Notes: generated by a model from the letters alone, not told the origin. Numbered from the stretch's first letter, positions 43,172-52,954 are shown. The stretch: 64,000 bases of DNA from Amnibacterium sp. CER49 (GCF_029846255.1 NZ_JARVWQ010000001.1:1966304-2030303), one strand, 5' to 3'. Numbers and translations: made by a program.

Positions 43172-44445
43172 CGCGCCCACGCGAGGTGCTGCGCGTTGCG
43201 CGCGATCAGCAGGTCGGTGAGCCGCACCGCTTTGTCCCACTGCCCGACGAGCGGGTGCGCGAGCATCGCGCGCCGCACCCGGTCGACCCCGCCCAGGACC
43301 GCCGCGTCGAGCGCGAGGCGCTCGTAGGCCGCGACGTGCGCGACGAGCCCCTCCATCTCGGCCGACAGCGGCGCGATCGGCAGCGCCTCCACACCGCTCG
43401 TGCGGATGGTCGCCGGGACCTCGATCACGTGGTCGTCGGGCAGGAACGGCAGGGCGCCGTCGTTGCGGAGGTTCACCACCTGCGCGTCGCCGCGGTCGGT
43501 GATGAGCGACGCCATGAGGTCGACGGCGGCCTCCGAGTAGAAGGCGCCGCCGCGGAGCGCGAGCTCGGCGGGCTTCTCGACCACGGACTCGTCCGCGTAC
43601 TGGGCGAGCAGCCGCCGCTCGACGTCCTGCACCGCCTCCGCGCGGGTGGGGGCGACGAGCTGCTCGGCGAGCACCTCGTCGTGGGCGTAGAAGTAGTGGA
43701 GGTAGTACGACGGCACCGCCGCCTGCAGCTCGAGCAGGGCGCGCGGCGAGCCGACCTCGTCGGCGAGCTCGTCGACGCGCGTGGCGAGCAGGGAGGGCAG
43801 CACGTCCTCCTGGACCCCGTCGCGCGTGACCGTGATCGACCGCTCCCACGTGAGGTGGTTCAGCCCCACGTGGCCGAGCGAGACGGCCCCGGGCGCCACG
43901 TCGAGCAGCTTCGCGAAGCGCCGCTGGAAGCCGATGGCGACGTTGCAGAGCCCGACCGCGCGGTGGCCCGCCTCGAGCAGGGCGCGCGTGACGATGCCGA
44001 CCGGGTTCGTGAAGTCGATGATCCACGCGTCGGGCTTCGCGTGCCGGCGCACCGTGTCGGCGATGTCGAGCACGACCGGGACGGTGCGCAGCGCCTTCGC
44101 GAACCCGCCCGGACCCGTCGTCTCCTGGCCGATGCAGCCGACCTCGTGGGGGAACGTCTCGTCGCCGTGCCGAGCCGCCTGCCCGCCCACGCGCAGCTGC
44201 AGCAGCACGACGTCGGCGTCGCTGACCCCGCGCACGACGTCGTCCGTCGCGGTGATGGTGCCGGGGTGACCGGCGTGCGCCCACATGCGGCGCGCGAAGC
44301 CCGAGACGAGTCGCAGCCGCTCGGGATCCGGATCGACGAGCACGAGCTCGTCGATCGGGAGGATGTCGCGCATCCGCGCGAACCCGTCGACGAGCTCCGG
44401 TGTGTACGTGGACCCGCCACCGACGACCGTGACCTTCATGTGCAT
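43168..44445 (-). CDS. GH4 family 6-phospho-beta-glucosidase
   Basis: 425 residues. GH4 enzymes need NAD and Mn: the dinucleotide motif VTVVGGGSTYTPELVDG is at the start, the metal Cys lies in LCNVAIG, GHVGLNHLTW holds the His, and DDVVRGVSDADVVLLQLRVGG follows the family pattern. ChbF of E. coli is a GH4 enzyme for chitobiose-6-phosphate, so coupling to a GlcNAc-type kinase fits amino-sugar use. GGAGGAAGGG precedes ATG 44445; ATG 44439 is possible. The 174-base gap upstream (to 44619) holds only the divergent promoters. Confidence 0.92.
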   Translation of the reverse strand: MHMKVTVVGGGSTYTPELVDGFARMRDILPIDELVLVDPDPERLRLVSGFARRMWAHAGHPGTITATDDVVRGVSDADVVLLQLRVGGQAARHGDETFPHEVGCIGQETTGPGGFAKALRTVPVVLDIADTVRRHAKPDAWIIDFTNPVGIVTRALLEAGHRAVGLCNVAIGFQRRFAKLLDVAPGAVSLGHVGLNHLTWERSITVTRDGVQEDVLPSLLATRVDELADEVGSPRALLELQAAVPSYYLHYFYAHDEVLAEQLVAPTRAEAVQDVERRLLAQYADESVVEKPAELALRGGAFYSEAAVDLMASLITDRGDAQVVNLRNDGALPFLPDDHVIEVPATIRTSGVEALPIAPLSAEMEGLVAHVAAYERLALDAAVLGGVDRVRRAMLAHPLVGQWDKAVRLTDLLIARNAQHLAWAR

Positions 44446-44679
44446 CCCTTCCTCCGGAGGACGTGGTGCGCTCGTCGCACCGGTGCGGTGCGACGCGGGG
44501 CAGCGCGACGCCGGCCGAACGGCGAGCTGCGTCGTCGCCGTCGTGCCGGTCCGCGGCGCCCTCCCGGACCTCTCGCATGAGGCTAGGGCGACGGACGGCG
44601 TCCGGCCGACCCCGGCGGGATGATGCGCAGCCGGACCGCGCACGTCGGTGCCGTCGGCGGCGTGTGGAACCATCGCCCG

Positions 44680-47658
44680 GTGCAGGAGCCCGAGCCGCAG
44701 CCCGCCGACTGGCGCGAGGCGCTCGACGGCTTCCTGCGGCCCCCCGCGCCACGCATCGAGTCCGCGCCCACCGCGCTCGCCCTGCAGGTCGAGTTGCGCG
44801 AGCTGCTGCCCCGCACGACCTACCGCTGGAACGGCCCGACCTCGCAGGCGGTGACGCCGCGCAAGCGGCGCGACGCGCAGCCGGGCAGCGGCGAGTACCG
44901 GCTCGGCGTCCGTCCCGTCACCCGCACGCAGCGCGGCTGGGCCCGAGGCGGCCTCACCTGGTCGAACCTGCCCCACAAGCAGCGCCAGCTCGAGCTCGAC
45001 GTCGACCAGCACCGCTGGTTCACCCAGTTCGGCGCGCTGCACCGCGCGGGCGTCCCCGCGGCGCCGGGGCAGGACCCGGACTGGCTGTTCCTCGACGACT
45101 TCGCGAACCCGGTGCTGTGGCGGCTGCTCGAGCAGGCGGAGCAGCTCGGCGTGCCGCTCGTCGGCAGCGCCGGCACCGTCGTCCGGGTCGCCGGCCCCGC
45201 GTCGCTCACGTTCGACGTCGCCCGCGACGGCGAGGCCCTGCGCGCCGGGCCGCTGCTCGTGCTCGGCGGCGAGCCGGTCGCCGTGCGGCGCGCGCAGCCG
45301 ATCGGCGCGTCCGGCCTCTACCTCTTCGACCCGGCCGAGCCGCGCGAGGTGGTGCTCGCCGAGCTCGACGTGCCGCTCGACGCCGAGCGGCAGCGACTGC
45401 TGCGCAGCCTCGGCGGCGACGGCGTCGTCGTGCCGGCCGAGGCGGTCGACGAGTTCCTGCGCGAGTACGTGCCGCAGCTGCGCGACCGCGTCGACGTCGC
45501 GAGCCGCGACGGCTCGGTCGCCCTGCCCGAGGTCGAGCCGCCTCGCCTCGTGCTCACCGCCGCCTTCGGTGCCGGGCACCGCCTCGCCCTCCGGTGGGCG
45601 TGGGAGGTCCGGCGGGGCGCGACCCCGCCGCCGCTCGCGACGGTGCTGCCGCCCGGCCTGCTGCCGGAGTCGCTGCTCGGCGACGACGACGGGCTGCCGC
45701 GCCCCGCCGTCCTCACCGAGCTCGAGGCCGCCGAGTTCAGCGCCCGGGTGCTGCCGCGGCTCGAGGCGCTGCCCGGCCTGCGGGTCACCACCACCGGAAC
45801 CCGGCCCGACTACCGCGAGCTCTCCGGCGCCCCTCGGCTCGTCGTCCGGGCGGTGCCCGCCGAGAAGGCCGACTGGTTCGACCTCGGCATCGAGGTGCTG
45901 CTCGACGGCCGGCGCATCCCGTTCACCCCGCTCTTCAAGGCGCTCGCGGCCGGGCGGCGCCGCATCCTGCTCGCCGATGGCGCCTACCTCTCGCTGAACC
46001 ACCCGGCCTTCGCGCCGCTCGCCGACCTCATCGCCGACGCGGGCGACCTCGACGAATGGCGCGCGGGCCCCCGGCTCAGCCGCTACCAGACCGCGCTCTG
46101 GAGCGAGTTCGAGGACCTCGCCGACGAGGCCGACCCCGCGGTGGAGTGGCGGGCGCTGCTCGCCGAGGTGCGGGGCGCGCCCGTTCCGGTGCGGCCGCCC
46201 GCGGGTCTCCGCGCCGAGCTGCGGCCCTACCAGGCGGAGGGCCTCGCCTGGCTGTCGTTCCTCTGGCGGCACCGCCTCGGCGGCGTGCTCGCCGACGACA
46301 TGGGCCTCGGCAAGACGCTGCAGTGCCTCGCGCTGATGCTCTCCGTGTCGGAGGAGGTGCGCCGGCCGTTCCTCGTCGTCGCGCCCACCTCAGTCGTGTC
46401 GAACTGGGCGGCCGAGGCCTCCCGGTTCGCACCGGGCCTCAGGGTCCGCACGGTGACGGCGACCGAGGCGAAGGCGGGATCGCCGATCGCCGATCTCGCG
46501 GCGGGCGCGGACGTCGTCGTCACGAGCTACGCCCTGCTCCGGCTCGACGCGGAAGGCTACCGCGGCGTCGCGGAGGGCGACGGCTGGGCGGGGCTGATCC
46601 TCGACGAGGCGCAGTTCGTGAAGAACGCGGCGTCGCGCATCCACGAGGTCGTGCGCGACCTGCCGGTGCCGTTCAAGCTCGCCGTGACCGGCACCCCGAT
46701 GGAGAACTCGCTCACCGAGCTGCACGCGGTGCTCGCCGTCGTCGCGCCCGGGCTGTTCGCCTCCGCGCTCCGGTTCCGCGAGGAGTACGTGCGGCCGATC
46801 GAGGAGGTCCGCGCCGGCGTCCAGCAGGGCGTCGGCGCGGGGGACGCGCCCGAGGTCGCGGCCCGGCTGCGCGCCGATCGTCTCGCGCGGCTGCGGCAGC
46901 GCATCCGGCCGTTCCTGCTGCGGCGCACGAAGGAGACCGTGGCGGCCGAGCTGCCGCCGAAGCAGGAGCAGGTGCTCACGGTCGACCTCGCGCCCGACCA
47001 CCGCGCGCTCTACGACGTCTGGCTGCAGCGGGAGCGGCGGAAGCTGTTCAACCTGCTGTCGGACATGGACCGCAACCGGTTCATCGTGTTCCGGTCGCTC
47101 ACCCTGCTGCGGCTGCTCGCCCTCGACCCCGCGCTGATCGGCGAGGAGGCGACCGGCAGCAAGCTCGACGCGCTGCTCGAGCAGCTCGACGACGTGCTCG
47201 CCGAGGGGCACCGGGCGCTCGTCTTCAGCCAGTTCACCTCGTACCTGTCGCGGGTGCAGCAGCGGCTCACCGAGGCGGGCATCCAGACGGCCTACCTCGA
47301 CGGCAGCACCCGCGACCGCGACGCCGCGATCGCCGCGTTCAAGGACGGCGACGCGCCGGTCTTCCTCATCAGCCTGAAGGCGGGCGGGTTCGGCCTGAAC
47401 CTCACCGAGGCGGACTACGTGTTCCTGCTGGACCCCTGGTGGAACCCGGCGAGCGAGGACCAGGCGATCGACCGCGCGCACCGCATCGGGCAGGACAAGC
47501 AGGTGATGGTCTACCGGCTCGTCGCCGCCGGCACCATCGAGGAGAAGGTGATGCAGCTGAAGGCGCGCAAGGCGGCGGTGTTCGACGCGGTCATCGACGA
47601 CGAGGCGCTGTTCGGGTCGCTGCTCGACGCCGACGACGTGCGCGAGCTGCTCGGCTGA
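44680..47658 (+). CDS. SNF2-family ATP-dependent helicase
   Basis: 992 residues. The N-terminal half includes a helicase-associated segment; the C-terminal half is a full SNF2 motor with DDMGLGKTLQ (motif I), LDEAQFVKN (motif II, DEAQ), TGTPMEN (III), LVFSQFTSYL (IV), LISLKAGGFGLNLTEADYV (V) and QAIDRAHRIGQ (VI). GTG 44680 is chosen since AACCAT lies six bases before it and the preceding residues look unlike protein; ATG 44620 is the longest option. It is a bacterial HepA/Rad54-like remodeller, with an unknown role in transcription or repair. Confidence 0.88.
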   Translation: MQEPEPQPADWREALDGFLRPPAPRIESAPTALALQVELRELLPRTTYRWNGPTSQAVTPRKRRDAQPGSGEYRLGVRPVTRTQRGWARGGLTWSNLPHKQRQLELDVDQHRWFTQFGALHRAGVPAAPGQDPDWLFLDDFANPVLWRLLEQAEQLGVPLVGSAGTVVRVAGPASLTFDVARDGEALRAGPLLVLGGEPVAVRRAQPIGASGLYLFDPAEPREVVLAELDVPLDAERQRLLRSLGGDGVVVPAEAVDEFLREYVPQLRDRVDVASRDGSVALPEVEPPRLVLTAAFGAGHRLALRWAWEVRRGATPPPLATVLPPGLLPESLLGDDDGLPRPAVLTELEAAEFSARVLPRLEALPGLRVTTTGTRPDYRELSGAPRLVVRAVPAEKADWFDLGIEVLLDGRRIPFTPLFKALAAGRRRILLADGAYLSLNHPAFAPLADLIADAGDLDEWRAGPRLSRYQTALWSEFEDLADEADPAVEWRALLAEVRGAPVPVRPPAGLRAELRPYQAEGLAWLSFLWRHRLGGVLADDMGLGKTLQCLALMLSVSEEVRRPFLVVAPTSVVSNWAAEASRFAPGLRVRTVTATEAKAGSPIADLAAGADVVVTSYALLRLDAEGYRGVAEGDGWAGLILDEAQFVKNAASRIHEVVRDLPVPFKLAVTGTPMENSLTELHAVLAVVAPGLFASALRFREEYVRPIEEVRAGVQQGVGAGDAPEVAARLRADRLARLRQRIRPFLLRRTKETVAAELPPKQEQVLTVDLAPDHRALYDVWLQRERRKLFNLLSDMDRNRFIVFRSLTLLRLLALDPALIGEEATGSKLDALLEQLDDVLAEGHRALVFSQFTSYLSRVQQRLTEAGIQTAYLDGSTRDRDAAIAAFKDGDAPVFLISLKAGGFGLNLTEADYVFLLDPWWNPASEDQAIDRAHRIGQDKQVMVYRLVAAGTIEEKVMQLKARKAAVFDAVIDDEALFGSLLDADDVRELLG

Positions 47659-47703
47659 CCGCGCTCACGAGGCGTCCGGGGCGGCCCGTGTTGACTGGAC
47701 CCC

Positions 47704-48492
47704 ATGGCAGCGCGGACCGGCAGGACCACCCTCATCACGGGCGCGAGCTCGGGCATCGGTGAGGCGTTCGCCCGCGCCCTCGCCGAACGGGGTGAGGACC
47801 TCGTGCTCACCGCGCGCCGGGAGGACCGCCTCCGCGCCCTCGCGGCAGAGCTCGAGCGGCGGCACGGGATCCGGGCCTCGGTGCTCGTCGCCGACCTCGC
47901 CGCTGAGGGCGCCGTGCAGCGGCTGCTCGCCGACCTCGAGGCGGCCGGCGTCGTCGTCCGCGGGCTCATCAACAACGCCGGCTTCGGCGGCCACGGCCGC
48001 TTCGAGCACGAGGACCCGCAGCGGATCGCCGCCGAGCTCGCCGTGAACGTCACGGCGCCGGTGCTGCTCGCCCGGGCGCTGCTGCCCGGCATGCTCGAGC
48101 GCGGCAAGGGCTACATCGTGAACCTCGCGAGCACGGCGGCGTTCCAGGCCGTGCCGTCGATGGCGGTCTACGCGGCCACGAAGGCGTTCGTGCTGTCGTT
48201 CACCGAGGCGCTGTGGGCCGAGACCGCCGGGCGCGGCGTCCGCGTGCTCGCCCTCGCGCCGGGTGCCACCGAGACCGAGTTCTTCGAGGTCGCGGGCGAG
48301 GGGGGCAGCGTCGGGCGCCGGCAGACGCCCGAGCAGGTGGTGCGGGTCGCGCTCGCCGCGCTCGACCGCGGGCGGGGCCCCAGCGTCGTCTCGGGTCTGC
48401 TGAACACGCTGTCGGCGCGGAGCGGTCGCCTCGTGCCGCGCGCGCTCCTCACCCGGCTCGCCGGGGTGATGGTCGGCGACGGCCGCCGCTGA
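47704..48492 (+). CDS. short-chain dehydrogenase/reductase
   Basis: 262 residues, classical SDR. TGASSGIG (cofactor motif, about 13-20), NNAG (near 91) and the active site NLASTAAF with YAATK (Tyr and Lys near 159-163) are intact. It ends with an extra 25 residues that are mildly hydrophobic. NADP use is likely from the Arg-rich segment after the second strand (TARREDRL). ATG 47704, preceded by TTGACT seven bases before. It is convergent with the cystathionine synthase-like gene. Substrate unknown. Confidence 0.9.
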   Translation: MAARTGRTTLITGASSGIGEAFARALAERGEDLVLTARREDRLRALAAELERRHGIRASVLVADLAAEGAVQRLLADLEAAGVVVRGLINNAGFGGHGRFEHEDPQRIAAELAVNVTAPVLLARALLPGMLERGKGYIVNLASTAAFQAVPSMAVYAATKAFVLSFTEALWAETAGRGVRVLALAPGATETEFFEVAGEGGSVGRRQTPEQVVRVALAALDRGRGPSVVSGLLNTLSARSGRLVPRALLTRLAGVMVGDGRR

Positions 48493-48510
48493 GCGCGGGT
48501 CCGCATCCGG

Positions 48511-49575
48511 TCAGGCGCCGAGCGCGCTCCGGAGGTCCCGCTCCAGGTCGTCGACGTGCTCGAGGCCGACGGAGAGCCGCACGAGCCCCTCGGGGATCGT
48601 CGAGGCCTCCGCGGGCCAGCGGCGACGGCGCTCGAGGGTGGACTCGACGCCGCCGAGGCTCGTCGCGTGCCGCCAGAGCCGTACCGACGACGCGAGGGCG
48701 TCCGCCGCCTCCGCGGTCGGGAGCACGATCGAGACGATCGCGCCGAAGCCGGGGTAGCGCACCTCCTGCAGCCCCTCGAGCCCGGACAGCCGGCGGACGA
48801 GCTCCTGCGCCGTGGACTGCGCCCGCTCGAGCCGCACCGGCAGCGTGCGCAGGCCGCGGAGCGCGAGGAACGTCTCGAGCGGCGCGGGGATCGCGCCGCG
48901 CAGGGTCCGGATGCTCGTGATCGCCTCGGCGTGCTCCGCGGTCGCCGTGACGACCGCGCCCATGAGCACGTCGCTGTGACCTGAGATGTACTTCGTCGCC
49001 GAGTGCACGACGAGGTCGGCGCCCGACTCGAGCGGGCGCTGCAGCAGCGGCGTCGCGAAGGTGTTGTCGACGGCGACGAGCGCGCCGGCCGCGTGCGCGC
49101 CCGCGGCGATCGCGGCGACGTCGGCGACCTCGAGCGCCGGGTTCGTCGGCGTCTCGATCCAGACGAGGGCGGCGCCCTCGGCGGCGCCCACGACGGCCTC
49201 GGTGTCCGCGATGTCGACGTACTCGACGGTGATGCGGCCACGGCGCTCGCTGTCCTGGAGCTGCCCGATCGTGCCGGTGTAGGAGTGCCGCGGCGCGACC
49301 ACCTTCGATCCCGCGTCGAGCAGGTCGAGCACCGCGGCGATCGCCGCCATGCCGGAGGCGAACGCGATGCACCGGCCGCCCTCGAGGTCGCCGAGCACGT
49401 CCTCGAACGCGGTCCAGGTCGGGTTGCCGTAGCGGCCGTACTCGAGGTCGCCGCCCGCGATGAAGGTGGAGGTGAGCGTGACGGGGACGTTCAGCGGCTG
49501 GTCCGGCTCCGACGACGGGCGCCCGAGGGTCACCACGCGCGTCTCGACGTGCAGGGGCTGCTGGGCGTCCGGCAT
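48511..49575 (-). CDS. metB: cystathionine gamma-synthase-type PLP enzyme
   Basis: 354 residues of the Cys/Met metabolism PLP family. The lysine that binds PLP is in [12 protein letters not shown] (near 195); the phosphate-binding SGMAAI and the Tyr/Arg region ...YGRYGNPT are conserved. It could act as cystathionine gamma-synthase or gamma-lyase; active-site details cannot separate these. GAGGAGCCCC precedes ATG 49575. A second member of the family, metY, lies at 58778-60079. Gene symbol is tentative. Confidence 0.82.
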   Translation of the reverse strand: MPDAQQPLHVETRVVTLGRPSSEPDQPLNVPVTLTSTFIAGGDLEYGRYGNPTWTAFEDVLGDLEGGRCIAFASGMAAIAAVLDLLDAGSKVVAPRHSYTGTIGQLQDSERRGRITVEYVDIADTEAVVGAAEGAALVWIETPTNPALEVADVAAIAAGAHAAGALVAVDNTFATPLLQRPLESGADLVVHSATKYISGHSDVLMGAVVTATAEHAEAITSIRTLRGAIPAPLETFLALRGLRTLPVRLERAQSTAQELVRRLSGLEGLQEVRYPGFGAIVSIVLPTAEAADALASSVRLWRHATSLGGVESTLERRRRWPAEASTIPEGLVRLSVGLEHVDDLERDLRSALGA

Positions 49576-49674
49576 GGGGCTCCTCGGGGATCGGGCGGGT
49601 CCGGGTCGTCCTCCATCCTCGGGCACGCGCGGCCGCTCCCTCAGCCGGGTGACGTCCCGGGACCCGAGGAGGGC

Positions 49675-50235
49675 TCAGCGCGGTGTCATCCCGTTGGCCG
49701 GGCAGACCCTTCTCGCGGGGCTGTCGGTGAGGAAGACGTGCAGGACGCCGGCGCGGTCGCGGCACACCGCCGGCCCGGGCAGGCCCGCGGTCGTCGGGGT
49801 GCTCGTCGTGCGGGGTGCCGCCTCCGGCCCGAGCGCCTTCGCGCACGCGTCGGCCAGCCGCACCGGCGTCGGGTCGGTCGCCGTCGCCTTCGCTGAGGGC
49901 GACGTCGTCGTCGCGCCCGCGTGGCAGACGACGGCCGGGGCGCCGCCGCCACTGGAATCGGCGGTGTTCCCGCCGGAGGCGGACGACGGGCCGCTGTAGG
50001 CGGACCCACCAGCGGCGCTGCCCGAGCTCGCCCCGGACTGCCCGACCGGATGCACGACCACGACGAGCCCCACCACCGCGGCCGCGAGCGCGAGCCCCAT
50101 GCCGCCGCCGACGAGCCGCCGGCGCCGCCGGAGCCGCGCGTCCTCCTCGAGGCGGATGCGGCTCAGCACCGCCCGCTCGATGCGGTCGAGGCGCTCCTCG
50201 GTGGGCAGGTCGTCGCGCATCGGCTCCTCGCTCAT
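49675..50235 (-). CDS. membrane protein coupled to ECF sigma (putative anti-sigma)
   Basis: 186 residues. A short cytoplasmic N-terminus (MSEEPMRDDLPTEERLDRIERAVLSRIRLEEDARL), one membrane helix (about 45-67), then a Ser/Thr/Gly-rich outer region with four Cys that could form disulfides (VVCHAG, DACAKA, AVCRDR, RVCPAN). No ZAS zinc motif is present. ATG 50235 overlaps the sigma stop (ATGA), the arrangement of anti-sigma factors; the mode of binding would be different from the zinc type. Confidence 0.75.
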   Translation of the reverse strand: MSEEPMRDDLPTEERLDRIERAVLSRIRLEEDARLRRRRRLVGGGMGLALAAAVVGLVVVVHPVGQSGASSGSAAGGSAYSGPSSASGGNTADSSGGGAPAVVCHAGATTTSPSAKATATDPTPVRLADACAKALGPEAAPRTTSTPTTAGLPGPAVCRDRAGVLHVFLTDSPARRVCPANGMTPR

Positions 50236-50774
50236 CGGTCCCGCCTCCCTTCGGTCAGGTCGTCGCGCAGCCGGGCGCGGGCCCGGCTCAGCCGGTTCCG
50301 CACCGCGCCCTCGGTCAGCCCGAGCCGCTCGGCCGCCTCGGCATAGCTGAGGTCCTCCGCGAGACAGAGCCGGGCGATCTCGGCGTCCATCGCCGGCAGC
50401 CTCGCGAAGGCGCGATCGAGCAGGTCGCGCACCTCGCCTGCCGGCTCGTCCGCGGCGCTGAGCACCTCGGGCGCGGACGTCTCGTGCCGCCCGCGACGCT
50501 GGTTCGCCCGCCGCCGGTTCGCCGCGAGGTGCTTCACGGTCACGATCAGCCACGGGAGCGCGGAGTCGCCGACGAGGCCGAGCCGCGCCCGCTTGCGCCA
50601 GAGCAGCACGAAGGCGTCCTGCACGAGCTCCTCCGCATCCGGCACGGACTCGATCTGCCGGTAGGCGACCGCGTAGAGCACGCCGCTGTGGCGGCGCAGC
50701 ACCCGGGCGAAGTGCGCCTGCGCGCCCGGCCCCGTCGCGGCGAGGAGGGCGCGGTCGGTCGGCTCAGCGTCCAC
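50232..50774 (-). CDS. ECF RNA polymerase sigma factor
   Basis: 180 residues with sigma-70 region 2 (VPDAEELVQDAFVLLWRKRARL, ALPWLIVTVKHLAANRRR) and region 4 (RLPAMDAEIARLCLAEDLSYAEAAERLGLTEGAVRNRLSRARARL). The start GTG 50774 is chosen from the good fit of region 2 and a nearby GGAGG; the frame continues open beyond it. It is coupled to the putative anti-sigma gene downstream and follows the DUF4349 gene by 68 bases, so all three may form one operon. Confidence 0.92.
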   Translation of the reverse strand: MDAEPTDRALLAATGPGAQAHFARVLRRHSGVLYAVAYRQIESVPDAEELVQDAFVLLWRKRARLGLVGDSALPWLIVTVKHLAANRRRANQRRGRHETSAPEVLSAADEPAGEVRDLLDRAFARLPAMDAEIARLCLAEDLSYAEAAERLGLTEGAVRNRLSRARARLRDDLTEGRRDR

Positions 50775-50842
50775 GCCACCTCCCGTCCCCGCCCACCCTG
50801 GCGCAGCCTGCCGCGGCGGGGCGGGCGCCACGGCGACGACGG

Positions 50843-51745
50843 TCACGCGGATGGCGGCGGGGCGTCCGGCGGGGCGTCCGCGCCGCGGCTCGCGCGGACG
50901 CGCCGACGCACGAGCACGCCGGCGCCCACGAGCGCGCCGAGCACGACGAGCCACGGCAGCAGCACGCCGAGCGCGACGAGCAGCACGCGACCCGTCGCGA
51001 GCAGCCCGGCGAGACCCGCGAGGAAGCCGCTGACGAAGTCCGGGGGAGGGGCGTGCCGGGCGACGGCCGGTGCCGTCACCGTGATGGCGAGGGTCGCGTA
51101 CGCGACCTGGTCGGCGAGGATGCGCTGCTCCGCCTGCAGCTGCTCGAGGTCGGTCTCGCGCGTGGTGAGGCTCGATTCGAGATCGACGAGCTCGCTCGAG
51201 GTGCCGGCGCGGCCGAGCAGGGTCTGCAGCCGGGCGATCGAGGCGCGCAGGCCCGAGATGCGGGCGGCGTAATCGGCGGTGCGACCGGTCACGTCGGTGC
51301 TGTGCAGGGTCAGGGTGCGCACGTGGCCCTGGTGCGCGATCTGCTCGCGTGCGGTGGCGAAGCCCGCGGCGGGGATGCGCACGGTGAGCGACGCGGTCAC
51401 CTTGCCGGACGGCTGCTCCTCCTCGGCGTCGATGCGGCCGCCCGCGCCGATCACGATGCTCGTGATGCGGGCCGCGACGCCGATCGGATCCGTCGCGACG
51501 AGGTCGAGGTCGCCCGTCGTGACGACCTGCTGCGTCGACGGCACGACGGCGTCGGTCCCCTTCGCCGTCGAGGAGGACCCGGCGGCGTCGGCCACGCCCC
51601 GGCTCCCGCCGTTCGATGCGGCGCTGCCCGACCCCACGCCGGCCGAATCGTTCGCTCCACCGCTCGTGCAGCCCGCGAGCAGCCCGGTGGCGAGCGCCAC
51701 CAGCACCGTCACCGCAGCCAGCCGTGGCCCGCTCCGTCGCCTCAT
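50843..51745 (-). CDS. DUF4349 lipoprotein
   Basis: 300 residues. A lipoprotein signal ends in GLLAGC (Cys 25 or so). A Ser/Gly-rich linker follows, then the DUF4349 domain: TTGDLDLVATDPIGVAARITSIVIGAGGRI, and TADYAARISGLRASIARLQTLL with a long coiled coil. A C-terminal membrane helix (about 258-282) ends with an Arg-rich tail. The family is of unknown function; some members accompany stress or signalling genes. GGGAGC precedes ATG 51745. Confidence 0.85.
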   Translation of the reverse strand: MRRRSGPRLAAVTVLVALATGLLAGCTSGGANDSAGVGSGSAASNGGSRGVADAAGSSSTAKGTDAVVPSTQQVVTTGDLDLVATDPIGVAARITSIVIGAGGRIDAEEEQPSGKVTASLTVRIPAAGFATAREQIAHQGHVRTLTLHSTDVTGRTADYAARISGLRASIARLQTLLGRAGTSSELVDLESSLTTRETDLEQLQAEQRILADQVAYATLAITVTAPAVARHAPPPDFVSGFLAGLAGLLATGRVLLVALGVLLPWLVVLGALVGAGVLVRRRVRASRGADAPPDAPPPSA

Positions 51746-51966
51746 CGTCGTGCTCCCTGTCCTGAAGCCGGATCGGCCTCTCCCTCCTCGTGTGCACCGG
51801 GCATCGGAACGTCTCACGGGATCGCCGCCCGGTTCGAAAGGCGGCGGGAGACCACCGGTGCAGAGCGGCAGGAAGGCTGCGGATCCCGAACAAGGGGTGG
51901 ACGTCTCCTGAGCGCAGTGGGAGAGTGCGAGCGCTCCTTCCCGCCCACACCCATGCGGAGCGCCCC

Positions 51967-52167
51967 ATGAACCCGTTCCTCGACTCGGTCGTCGCCGTCG
52001 TCCTCGTCGGCGCGCTGCTGGTCCTCTTCGCCCTCTGGACCCGATTCGCCGTCCGCCGCTCCGGTGGCATCGACGGGCCCCGGCACCCCCGCACCGAGCC
52101 GCTCGTGCGTCAGCGCCCGCGCGAGGCGTCGAAGATGGGTGTCCATGGCGGTCGCCGGACGTCCTGA
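51967..52167 (+). CDS. small single-pass membrane protein
   Basis: 66 residues: one helix (residues about 6-28) then a basic cytoplasmic tail. No family recognised. GGAG lies six bases before ATG 51967. It overlaps the start of the methyltransferase gene by 23 bases. The 221-base region before it holds a hairpin (51823-51846) and no other visible signal. Confidence 0.6.
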   Translation: MNPFLDSVVAVVLVGALLVLFALWTRFAVRRSGGIDGPRHPRTEPLVRQRPREASKMGVHGGRRTS

Positions 52168-52947
52168 GGACGTCTGGAGCGCGGCCGCCGCGTACGAGGA
52201 GTCGTTCGCGCCGCTCTGCGCCGGCGCGGTGCCCGCGCTGCTCGACGCCGCCGGCGCACCCGCCTCAGGCGCCTCGCTGCTCGACGCCGGCACCGGACCG
52301 GGCACGGTGGCCGCTGCGGCGCTCGCACGTGGCTGGGCCGTGACGGCGCTGGACCCGTCGCCCGCGATGCTCGCGCGCGCCGCCCGCAACGCCCCCGGCG
52401 TCGCGCTGGTCGAGGGCGCCCTGCCCCCGACCTGCCGCTGCCGGACGCGGCGTTCGACGCGGCAGTCGCGAACTTCGTCGTGAACCACCTGCCCGACCCG
52501 CCAGGCGGCCTCCGCGGCCTCGCCCGCGTCGTCCGGCCGGCAGGCACGGTCGCGGTCACGATCTGGGCGTCGCAGGTCAGCGCGATGAACCGGCTCTGGA
52601 CCGAGGTGATGGCCGAGGCCGGCGTCACGCCGCCGCCCGGGATGCGGCTGCCGCCGCAGCGCGACTTCGCGCGCACGGAGGACGGGCTCGCCGGGCTGCT
52701 CGCCGAGGCCGGCCTCGCCGACGTGCGCGCCACGACCGTCGGTTGGACCTGGCTCGTCGAGGGCGACCGGCTCTGGCGGGGCGTCGAGGCGGGGCTCGCG
52801 ACCGTCGGGCTCACCTACCGGCAGCAGGATCGTGCGGGACGCGGGGCCATGCGCGCCGCCTACGAGCGCCTCGCGGTCGACCTCGAGCGCGACGGCCTGC
52901 TCGAGCTGCCGAGCGCGGCGGTGCTCGCCGCGGGCCGGCGCGCCTGA
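52145..52947 (+). pseudogene. SAM-dependent methyltransferase broken by a frameshift
   Basis: The first part (52145-52420) codes the methyltransferase start with motif I LLDAGTGPGTVAAAA and the Asp of the second strand (ALDPSPAML). In the C run at 52424-52428 the frame must change for LPLPDAAFDAAVANFVVNHLPDPPGG to be read, continuing to the stop at 52945-52947. The run has five C; six (or three) would restore a 267-residue methyltransferase. A sequencing error in the homopolymer is as likely as a real mutation. Downstream neighbours follow at normal spacing. Confidence 0.75.
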
Positions 52948-52954
52948 GGCCGGA

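Noticed and set aside
51823..51846. Hairpin with GGTTCGAA in the loop, considered as a tRNA T-arm or att-site remnant
   Set aside because: The stem is seven pairs with a ten-base loop, not five and seven, and no acceptor, D or anticodon arm lies at the right distance.
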